64,000 nucleotides of DNA from Neocallimastix lanati (nom. inval.) (lineage: Eukaryota > Neocallimastigomycota > Neocallimastigomycetes > Neocallimastigales > Neocallimastigaceae), in the NCBI GenBank assembly GCA_016946835.1, contig JACVTC010000076.1:512501-576500 (forward strand), in the 5' to 3' direction. Position numbers and translations under genes: made by a program. A model generated the notes under the pieces. That model was not told where the DNA came from and did no database searches. It worked only from the letters and a program-made list of their open reading frames with translations. Below, one piece after another: positions 55,318 through 64,000 of this stretch (positions are counted from its first letter, which is position 1; each line of letters begins with the position of its first letter).

Positions 55318-55385
55318 ATTAATAAATCATCAAAATATCATTCTATCTATTATATTTATAATATTAAATATTGTTTTATATATAA
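53796..55385. other. Intergenic cassette flanks and an unexplained island
   Basis: No gene. Contains the promoter (54010-54035), A runs of over 30, a locally GC-richer island at 54228-54315 (CCATTTTCCAGGTTTTCCTC, TACGGGAATATGGTGGTTAG), the far block (54420-54520), the next 3' flank block (54726-54975) and an A run of about 47 at 55269-55315. Confidence 0.5.
54010..54035 (-). promoter_or_regulatory. Ankyrin-family promoter (diverged)
   Basis: Minus strand AATATCATCTATAGAAAGAT, about 215-240 bp upstream of the ATG at 53795. TATAGAAAG replaces TATATAAAG. Confidence 0.45.
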
Positions 55386-57236
55386 TCATTTCCATAATAT
55401 AATACTATTTTTACCTTCCTTATTTACTTTATTTATCTCTGCTCCATTTTCCATCAAGTATTCTACCATTTTTTTATTTCCACGTTGACGTGCCCAATAT
55501 AACGGTGTTTCACCATCTTTATTTACTTGATTTATATCTGCTTCATGTTTCACCAAGTATTCTACTAAGTTCTTACTTCTACTATAACATGCATCAAATA
55601 ATGGTGTTTCATGATCTTCATTTTCTTTATTTATATTTAACCCAAGTTTTACTAAGTATTCTACTAAATCTTTATTTCCACTTTTACATGCAATAAATAA
55701 TACTGTTTTACCATTCCTGTTTTCCTTATTTATATTTGTTCCTTGTTCCACCAAGTATTCTACTAAATCTTTATTCCTACTATAGCATGCGTAAAATAAT
55801 GATGTCTCGCCACATCGATTTTCTTTATTAATATCTGCTCCATGTTCCACCAAGTATTTTACTATATTTTTATTTCCACTTTTACATGCATAAAGTAATG
55901 GTGTTTCACTAAACTCATTTTCTTTATTGATATCTGCTTCATGATCAACTAAGTATTCAACTAAACTTCTGTTCCCACTTTTACATGCAATAGATAATAC
56001 TGTTTCCCCATTGTTATACACTTTATTAATATCTGCTCCATGTTCCACCAAATATTCTACTAAATTTTTATTACTACTTTTACATGCAATAAATAATACT
56101 GTTTCACCATCTTTATTCAATTTATTTATATCTGCTCCATTTTCCACTAAATATTCTATTAAATCTTTATTTCCACTTTTACATGCATAAAATAATGATG
56201 TTTCACCATTCCAATTTTCTTTATTTATATCTGCTCCATGTACCACCAAGTATTCTGCGATATTTTTATTTCCGGTTTTACATGTATTAAATAATGGTGT
56301 TTCATTAAACTTATTTTCTTTATTTATATTTGCTTCATGGTCAACTTAGTATTCAACTAAATTTTTATTTCCACTTTTACATGCAATAAATAATACTGTC
56401 TCATCATCTTTAAGTACTTTATTTATATCTGCTCCATGTTCCACCAAGTATTCTACTAAGACCATATTTCCACTTTTACATGCAATAAATAATACTGTTT
56501 CACCATCTTTATTCAATTTATTTATATCTGCTCCATGTTCTACCAAGTATTCTATTAAATCCTTATTTCCACTTTTACATGCATAAAATAATGGTGTTTC
56601 ATTAAACTTATTTTCTTTATTTATATCTGCTTCATGGTCTACTAAGTATTCAACTAAATTTTTGTCTCCACTTTTACATGCAATAAATAGTGCCGTTTCA
56701 TCATTTTTATGTTCTTTATTTATATTTGCTCCATGTTCTACCAAGTATTCTAGTAAATCTTTATTTCCACTTCTACATGCATAAAATAATGGTCTTTCTT
56801 TATACATATTATCTTTATTTATATCTATTCCATGTTCTACTAAATAATATATTAAATTTTTATTCATATTTTCAATTTTATAAGTCTTCCGGTATCGAAG
56901 CCTATAATAAAAATTATTTTTTTTTTCATAATCTATTATTATTTTATATTTATCTTTAGAGATTTCGTGATTTAAATTCTTTGTTGAAATAAAAGTTGTA
57001 TTTTTATAGAGAAGAAGAAGCCATTTAATGAATTCATTATCATAAAGCTTCAAATTATCAAAAATAATTTTTAATAACTCCATTTCGTTCCCTTTAATTA
57101 ATAATTTTATTAAAGAAGAGGATATATATAAATCATAATGATTATCATTTATTAGACTTTTTAATTTTTCAGGCTTAAGTTCGTTTTCATTATATATTTC
57201 CAATAATATATCTTTCTTATTTATACTGTTATTCAT
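55386..57236 (-). pseudogene. Ankyrin-repeat gene with one in-frame nonsense codon
   Basis: One continuous frame of about 617 codons from MNNSINKKDILLEIYNENE, interrupted only by TAA at 56346-56348, where all other repeats have TTA (EYLVDHEAD becomes EY-stop-VDHEAD). Upstream part: N-terminal domain and about five repeats (296 residues). Downstream part: about nine more repeats and a short tail ending NSIILWK. One T-to-A change explains the break, so it is a very recent pseudogene, a truncated allele, or a sequencing error. Repeats 2-4 and 6-8 are a duplicated block. Confidence 0.87.
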
Positions 57237-57386
57237 ATTTTTTTTTTATTTGCTAATTATCTTATTGTAAATTAAATTGTATTCTCTTAAAAAATAAAAA
57301 TATATATAAATAATAATTGTTGTAGATATTATTTATGTATTTTAAGTAAATATATATATAATAAAAATAAAAAAAAAAAAAAAAAA

Positions 57387-57400
57387 GGGTATCTTTAAAA
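57387..57400 (-). promoter_or_regulatory. Remnant of ankyrin-family promoter
   Basis: Minus strand TTTTAAAGATACCC about 150 bp upstream of the ATG at 57236. Only the downstream half (AAAGATACC) of the shared promoter is left. Confidence 0.35.
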
Positions 57401-57966
57401 TAAAAAAATTTAAATTACATATACTTATATATAAATTTAATTTTTATATCCAATTCTTATATAATAATTATTATTATTTATAATTTTTATTTTTTTTTTT
57501 TTATATATTTAATATAATTTAATTTTTTTGATTATTTTATTATAAGAACTTAAAAATATTAATAATTATAAATATTAAAAATTATAATTATAATTAATAT
57601 TAAAAAGAATATCAATTATCAAATTGAAAAAGAAAAAAAGATTCTCTACCGTTTGAATCTCTAATTATCTCTCTCTCTAAATCTTATCATAAAAGCTATT
57701 ATATTATAAAAAAAAAAATAATACTATAATTTAATCCATATTTTTTTTTTTTTGTATGCCTACAAAATCTAATGTTTTCACACTGGAAATCCCGCAATGT
57801 AAAAAGAGGTTCCCTATTTTTTTTTTTTTTTATAACTCAATCTAAAAACTATTCCAATGAATTCAATATTACCACCCATGAAATATTTAAAAATTTTTTT
57901 TAAAATTAAGTCATCAATAAAAAATTATTTATTGAAATTAAAAAAGTATTATTAATATAAAAATAA

Positions 57967-58002
<36 letters not shown>

Positions 58003-58076
58003 TAATAAAAATAAAAATAAATAAAATTAAATAAAAAGGATATAAAAACATTTTTAAAAACATCATAAAATTATTA

Positions 58077-58111
<35 letters not shown>

Positions 58112-58756
58112 TTCAAACTATCCATAATACAATAATAAATATATAATATACATTATATAAATATAATTATTTTTTTTTTTTTTTGTCATTAATTTATTAT
58201 ATTATAATATATGAAATTTGAGGATCATATAATAATAATAATAATAATAATAATATTCTCTAAATTAAACTATGATATAAAAAAATAGAAAAGAAAAGAA
58301 AAAATAGTAAAATAAAATGAAATAAAAAAAAAATTAGAATATGGCATAATAAAAATAAATAAATAAGAAAAAAATATTAATTTTTTACCATTCAATAAAT
58401 ATTAAAACTTATCCCGATATTGATAATGATGATAGTCTTTGATAAAGTAAAAAAAAAAAAAAAAAAAAAAAAGGTATTATATATATATATATAATTATAT
58501 CAATTAATTATGAACAAGATGTTGATTTTTATGGAAAAAGAAAAAAAAAAAACATATTATAATATGCGATAAAATAACGAGGTCATTTTCTTCCGTCTTT
58601 TTTTATTTATTTATTTATTTATTTATTTTTATTTGATCCTTCAAAGTTTTAATTAAAGTATTTCTTACTTATATTAGCCTATATTTCCTCTATTTTCATG
58701 AATTAAATAATGGTATTTTTATCCTGTTAATTTTTTTTTTTTTTTTCTTATGATTA
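57401..58756. other. Intergenic cassette flanks and simple repeats
   Basis: No gene. Far block at 57610-57710, 3' flank fragments at 57760-57900, A runs (58078-58109, 58449-58472), and ATA and TTTA microsatellites (near 58230 and 58600). Confidence 0.5.
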
Positions 58757-60172
58757 TTATTTATTTATATCTGTTCCAAGTTTTACTAGATATTCTACTA
58801 AATCTTTATTTCCACTTTTATTTGCATAATAAGATGGAGTTTCATTATACTCATTTAGTTTATTTATATCTGCTCCATGTTCCACCAAGTATTCTACTAA
58901 ATTTTTATTTCCACTTTTACATGCATAAAATAATGGTGTTTCCTTAAACTTATTTTCTTTATTTATATCTACTCCATGATCTACCAAGTATTCAACTAAA
59001 CTTTTGTTTCCACTTTTACATGCACAAAATAATGGTGTTTTATTAAGCCAATCGTTTTTAGTTATATTTGCTCCATGTTCCACTAAGTATTCTACTAAAT
59101 CTTTATTTCCATTATAGCATGCATAAAATAATGGTGTTTCATTTTTCCAATTTTCTTTATTTAAATCTGCTCCAAGTTCTACTATGTATTCTACTAAATC
59201 TTTATTTCCACTTCTACATGCATCAAATAACGGTGTTTCATTATTTTCATCTTTTACATTTATATCTGCTCCATGTTTTATTAAGTACTCTACTAAGTCT
59301 TTATTTCCACTTTTACATGCATTAACTAATGGTGTTTCACCATTAATATTTTCTTCATTTATATCAGCTCCATGTTCTACAAAGTATTCTACTAAGTCTT
59401 TATTTCCACTTTCACATGCATTAAAAAATGGTGTTTCACCAAAATCATTTTCTTTATCTATATCTAATCCAAGTTCTATTAAATATTCTACTAAATTTTT
59501 GTTTCCACTAGAGCATGCATTAAATAATGGCGTTTCTTTATTCCACTTTTTTTTATTTATATCTGCTCCAAGTTCTATAAGGTATTCTACTAAATTTTTA
59601 TTTCCACTTTCACAAGCGTAAAATAATGCTGTTTCTTCATTCTTATTTTCTTTATTTATATCTGCTCCATGTTCTATTAAATATTTAACAAAATCTTTAT
59701 TTCCACTTTTGCATTCATTCATTAATGAAGTTTCACCATTCATCCAAACTACTTTATTTATATCTGCCCCATGTTCTACTAAATATTTTACTAAACTTTT
59801 ATTCTTATCATTTATTATATAAGTATATCTACAACAAAGCTCGTCTTTTTTTTCATAATCTATTTTAATTTTATTTTTATCATTAGAAATTTCTTGATTT
59901 AAATCTGTGACAGAAATAGATTCTTTATTCTTATATTGAAAAAGTAACCATTTAATAAATTCATCATCATAAAACTTTAAATTATCGAAAATTATTTTTA
60001 ATAACTCAAATTTATTATCCTTTATTAATGATTTTATTAAAAATGAAGATATATATAAATCATAAGTTTTCTGATTATTAAAGAAACTTTTTAATTTTTC
60101 AGGCGTAAGTTCATTTTCATTTTCATTATATATTTCCAATAATATATCTTTCTTTTTTATATTCCTATTCAT
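58757..60172 (-). CDS. Ankyrin-repeat protein (about 10 repeats)
   Basis: 471 residues from MNRNIKKKDILLEIYNENEN. The N-terminal domain (1-125) is the most divergent of the homogenised paralogues (TYDLYISSFLIKSLIKDNKF, DDEFIKWLLFQYKNKESISV). About ten ankyrin repeats follow, ending in a partial unit (KLGTDINK then stop) with no C-terminal cap. Several repeats use LGADINK or LGLDIDK instead of HGADINK. No signal peptide or membrane span. The promoter motif common to the other paralogues is not recognisable upstream. Confidence 0.92.
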   Translation of the reverse strand: MNRNIKKKDILLEIYNENENELTPEKLKSFFNNQKTYDLYISSFLIKSLIKDNKFELLKIIFDNLKFYDDEFIKWLLFQYKNKESISVTDLNQEISNDKNKIKIDYEKKDELCCRYTYIINDKNKSLVKYLVEHGADINKVVWMNGETSLMNECKSGNKDFVKYLIEHGADINKENKNEETALFYACESGNKNLVEYLIELGADINKKKWNKETPLFNACSSGNKNLVEYLIELGLDIDKENDFGETPFFNACESGNKDLVEYFVEHGADINEENINGETPLVNACKSGNKDLVEYLIKHGADINVKDENNETPLFDACRSGNKDLVEYIVELGADLNKENWKNETPLFYACYNGNKDLVEYLVEHGANITKNDWLNKTPLFCACKSGNKSLVEYLVDHGVDINKENKFKETPLFYACKSGNKNLVEYLVEHGADINKLNEYNETPSYYANKSGNKDLVEYLVKLGTDINK

Positions 60173-61060
60173 ATTACTTTTATGTTCTACTCTACCCTAT
60201 TTAAAAAAAATTTTATCTCAAAATAAAAATAAAAGTAAAAAGATTATTTTTTGATTTTAATATTTTATTTATTAAATAAATAAATAAAAAAAGAAAAAGT
60301 AATAAATAATATATATGTATGTATTGGATAATTGCAATAAAAATAGAAATAAATTTATAAAATTAAATTATTTTAAAATTTAATTGAAATTTAAAAAATA
60401 ACTATGTTAAGAAATATATATATATATATTTATGTATATGTATATATAAAAAGGGAAATTTAGATTTTCAATCTAAAAAAAAAAAAAAAAAATAAAAATA
60501 AAAATAAAAATATTATCTTTATTATAAAAATATTTTATTTTTTATTAATTAATAACTTAAAATCATTTTCACTCTTTTTTTAACTTTTAAAAAATTTTTC
60601 TTTTTTTTTTTTTTTTTATATTTTATTAATTAAATTTTTTCTTTTTTATTTATTAATTAAATTTTTTTTTTTTATATTTTATTAATTAAATTTTTTCTTT
60701 TTTATTTTTTTATTAATTAAACTTTATTAATTAAATTCTATTAATTAAATTTTTAAACTTATTATTTAATAATTAATTAAATTTAAAAGTGATCCATAAA
60801 ACTAAAAAGTGGTTTGAATGAAGTAAAAAGAAATAAAATAAAAAAAATAAATTATAATTATATTCAAACTTTTAAAATATAAAAAAAAAAAAATAAACGA
60901 GTAAAAAGATTTTTTTCCTATTTTGAATTATATTTTAAAATGTTAATTTTAATTATTATATAATTATCAATAATACAAGAAATATAGAATATTATATATT
61001 TTCATAATTATTTTACATTGAGTTTTTAATATCATTTCAACTTGAATAGTTGGGCTTTTG

Positions 61061-61104
<44 letters not shown>

Positions 61105-61480
61105 ATAATAATAATAATAATAAATAAATAAAATTAAAATTTTTTACCTTCATGATTAATTTATTCTCATATCAAAATATACTAAATTTTTATTTGCTAT
61201 AATAAAAGAATATATATAAAATAACAACATTTAACAATTCAAATAAAGATTCTTCTTTAATATTCTTCTTTTATAGTATATAATTACAACTTGTTATGTT
61301 CAAATTTTATTGTAAAGACAGTACAAAATATTTTTAAACTTTTTAAATAATAACTAATAATTAAATTTTTCCTTCTATAAATAATTTAACTAATATATAT
61401 ATATAAAATGAAATAAATTTTAATATAATTAAAAATAAATTGTAATATAATTATTAATTTTTATTTTTTTTTTTTTTTTT
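60173..61480. other. AT-rich spacer with TTAATTAAATTTTTT repeats
   Basis: No gene. A local repeat of TTTTATTAATTAAATTTTTT (about 60600-60730) and an A run of about 40 at 61063-61101 followed by ATA repeats. Confidence 0.5.
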
Positions 61481-61760
61481 AGACTTAGCAACAATGAGAA
61501 CCGAGGTCAAAATGGCATTCAAACTCATCCACCTTATATTATAAAATACTTTTTTATGAGTAAAAAACATACCATACTATTTCGATCTCTCTTTTGGCAA
61601 AATTAAAATATCAAGTTCTCACCAATCCCACAACTGTGTGTCCGGAATTCCCATCAGTGATATCTTGAACCTTCGTCGAAGAGAGGATTAACTATTAATT
61701 AATCCTCTCACAGAATCAAGTGTTTTAACTGCACTTAGATTATCCGAAGAATAATCAATA
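61481..61760. other. GC-richer non-coding island with a perfect hairpin
   Basis: After a long T run ending in TTTAG the base composition changes sharply (AACAATGAGAACCGAGGTCA, CAACTGTGTGTCCGGAATTC, TATCTTGAACCTTCGTCGAA). A perfect 11-bp stem (GAGAGGATTAA, 7-nt loop, TTAATCCTCTC) is at 61681-61709. No open frame over about 20 codons from an ATG. Could be a structured RNA, a 3' exon after a T-rich intron end, or a transposon relic. I do not recognise a specific family. Confidence 0.4.
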
Positions 61761-63654
61761 TATAGAGCATTATGACAAAAAAGAAAAATAAAATAACATA
61801 TTTTTTTATTTTTTATTTTTTATTTTTTTTTTTTTTTTTTTTTTTTATTATTTTTTATTCATATTCTTATTGAACTTTATAATATTCTTATACATTATAC
61901 CATTTAATAATTATTATCTTTAATTATTTAGACTTTTACTTTAAATTAAAAAAATTTTCTTTGTATTTCTTTTAATTTTCTTATTTATTTATTATTTGAA
62001 AAGTTATTTGTTAACTTGAATAACTATTTATTTATTTAAAAGTAATACTTTTTTTTCTTTCTTAAACTTTTTCTTTTTTTTTTTTATTTTTATTTTAATG
62101 TAATCAAATTTTTATTTTAATAATAATAATTTATCTATAAATAATTTATTACTATTTTACTTTTAGAATAAAATCTTTTTCGATTTATTCTATATGTTTT
62201 AACTTTTAAAATAAATTGCTTTATTTATTCTAATTATTTATTATTAAAACTAACCTGAGATAAAAAAATATTTTAGGATATATATTATTATCTTATGATA
62301 ATAATTTTATTCTCTTATTTTAAATAACAATTTATATTTATTCCTGTAGTATTTATAAATTACTATTTTTTCTTACTTTATTATTAAATACTTTATTTTT
62401 ATATTTATTTAAAACTTGTTCATCAAGTTTACCTTTAAATATTTATTTCTTTTTTTCTTCTTATATCTTTATAATAATTTAATTTTATTCTTATATTATT
62501 TATAAATTATAATATACTTTTATTATAAATTATCTTTAAAATTCTTATTATTTTGATATCACTTAATAATTATACATAGTATATTTATTATACTATTTTT
62601 CTAATTATTAATTATTAATACTTTTCTATTACTCTTTAAGAAAATAGCAACCTAAATTATTATTTCATTATAATAATTAAAAAATTACCTTTTTTTCATA
62701 CATTATTATAATTAATTCTAATAATATAATTATTAATCCTTACTTTTTATTATCAATACCTTTTTAAGATTCTAAAGATATTGAAATTCCTCATGGGATT
62801 TCATTATATAAATTTTAGTACTGTTTTCTTCAAAATAGTTTTTTACCTTCTATAGTGTTTATAGCTTTTAATAATTAATATAAATATATAATTGATGAAT
62901 GTGATATATATTTTATATGTATTTCTCATAATTTTATAATATTTTTAATAATTTTTTTATGTTATAATTATAATATTAAATAGATGTATCTTAAAATTAT
63001 AAACTTGTAAAATAGTTATAAAATTAATAAAATAGAAAAAAAAAGGATTTAAAACCAAATACCCTAAATCTAAAAAATGAAAAATATTTTCTAATAAAGG
63101 CATACTCTAAATCATATGTGTCTAATTATTATTGTTTTTAAATAAGTGTTTATTAAATTCATATTTATAACAGGTTAATAGCCTCAGTCTCTTCCTATTA
63201 AAACAGAATAAAAAGCTAAATATATTATTATATATAAAAAAAATAAATTAAGTATAATATAAATAATACAATATTAATATTAATTATGATACTAATTGTT
63301 ATTTTTTTTAATCAAATGATTATATACTTAAATAATATATAAAAAATAAAAAAAAAATAAAAATAAAAATAACTATATCCATATATAAATTTATATAACT
63401 CAGTTATTAATTTAAAGATGAAAATATATGTATTAAATGTTATTTTAATTCAAGCTGAAATTAAAATAAAAAAAAATATTAAAAGAATCAAAAATGGAAG
63501 CTAAGAGTGGATACAAAAGTGTTTGTTACGTATTATAAGCTAAATACAAAATTAAAATTGTCAGCTGCTAAAAATAAATTTAAAAAAAAAATTAATGATT
63601 TCATAATTATTTTAATTCAATTAAATATATAACTAATTATCTTTAGTTAGACTT
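61761..63654. other. AT-rich spacer, nothing recognised
   Basis: No gene or known repeat found. A slightly GC-richer stretch lies at 63040-63215 (TAATAGCCTCAGTCTCTTCC) without a coding frame. Confidence 0.5.
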
Positions 63655-63965
63655 ATTGTATTTTCAATATAAAATAAATAATAGAATATTAATATAAAGT
63701 ACAGATTGAATAAAATAAAATAAAATAAAATATATAGTAGAATATTAATATAAAGTACAGATTGAATAAAATAAAATAAAATAAATAGTAGAATATTAAT
63801 ATAAAGTACAGATTGAATAAAATAAAATACAATAAAATAAATAATAGAATATGAATATAAAGTACAGATTGAATAAAATAAAATACAATAAAATAAATAA
63901 TAGAATATGAATATAAAGTACAGATGGAATAAAATAAAATACAATAAAATAAAATAAATAGTAGT
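63655..63965. repeat. 51-56-bp minisatellite, five copies
   Basis: Units contain AATATTAATATAAAGTACAG followed by ATTGAATAAAATAAAATAAA. The AAAGTACAG core is at 63696, 63752, 63803, 63859 and 63915. The same unit occurs twice at 43085-43205 and once, inverted, at 12840-12895, each time beside a GGCGTT dispersed element. Small Tyr/Phe-rich minus-strand frames here are artefacts of the repeat. Confidence 0.85.
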
Positions 63966-64000
63966 ATATTAAAAACTATACATTTACCACCAAATAAATA

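Noticed and set aside
63633-63944. 103-codon Tyr/Phe-rich minus-strand frame.
   Set aside because: Product of the five-copy 51-56-bp minisatellite; the codon pattern follows the DNA repeat.
1-64000. Dictyostelium or Plasmodium as source, given AT richness, Asn runs and homopolymers.
   Set aside because: The ankyrin family style, FLYWCH/MULE fragments and a Tf1-like chromovirus with chromodomain fit anaerobic gut fungi better. This remains inference, as no marker gene is present.

Overview
The window is extremely AT-rich, full of long homopolymers and trinucleotide repeats, uses the standard code with Asn/Lys/Ile-rich proteins, and carries fungal-type transposons. The ankyrin-repeat style (units ending HGADINKEN, then GETPLFIACKSGNKDLVEYL), FLYWCH/MULE fragments and a chromodomain Ty3-like element fit an anaerobic gut fungus (Neocallimastigomycota) best. 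This assignment is inference from composition and protein style; no rRNA or housekeeping gene is present to confirm it.

The main content is one expanded gene family: at least ten ankyrin-repeat genes or pseudogenes, all on the minus strand, from 1.9 to 60.2 kb. Nearly all share an N-terminal domain of about 130 residues with no family name that I recognise, followed by 10-27 near-identical 33-residue ankyrin repeats. Intact members are at 1857-5126, 43359-45374, 51468-53795 and 58757-60172, plus a slightly truncated one at 15048-16529. Broken members are at 29420-31274 (5-bp deletion), 39623-41459 (1-bp insertion), 55386-57236 (one nonsense codon), 36668-37201 and 49862-50405 (heavily decayed). 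A divergent single-copy relative lies at 34908-35984. The genes sit in repeated cassettes: a shared 3' flank, the gene, a shared TATA-box promoter about 150-300 bp upstream of the start codon, and a shared far-upstream block.

The second theme is nested transposons. A complete Ty1/copia element (17347-28222, +) has identical 252-bp LTRs. Its gag is interrupted by a Ty3/gypsy chromovirus (18177-22882, -) with identical 628-bp LTRs and a 5-bp target duplication (GTAGT). The chromovirus has lost reverse transcriptase, RNase H and the integrase core through an in-frame deletion. It keeps gag, protease and chromodomain as one ORF, and its leader carries a Tf1-like self-primer. The copia primer site matches the anticodon arm of tRNA-Lys(CUU), which suggests a half-tRNA primer.

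Older mobile DNA includes a LINE remnant (7.2-10.7 kb), two MULE transposase fragments (11.5-12.4 and 33.2-33.5 kb), a copia relic split by a solo chromovirus LTR (32.4-33.2 kb), and a decayed copia element with diverged LTRs (45.8-48.6 kb). At least two dispersed non-coding repeat families also occur. The rest is simple-sequence AT-rich spacer. The whole resembles a recombination-prone, transposon-loaded accessory (possibly subtelomeric) region rather than a core gene region.
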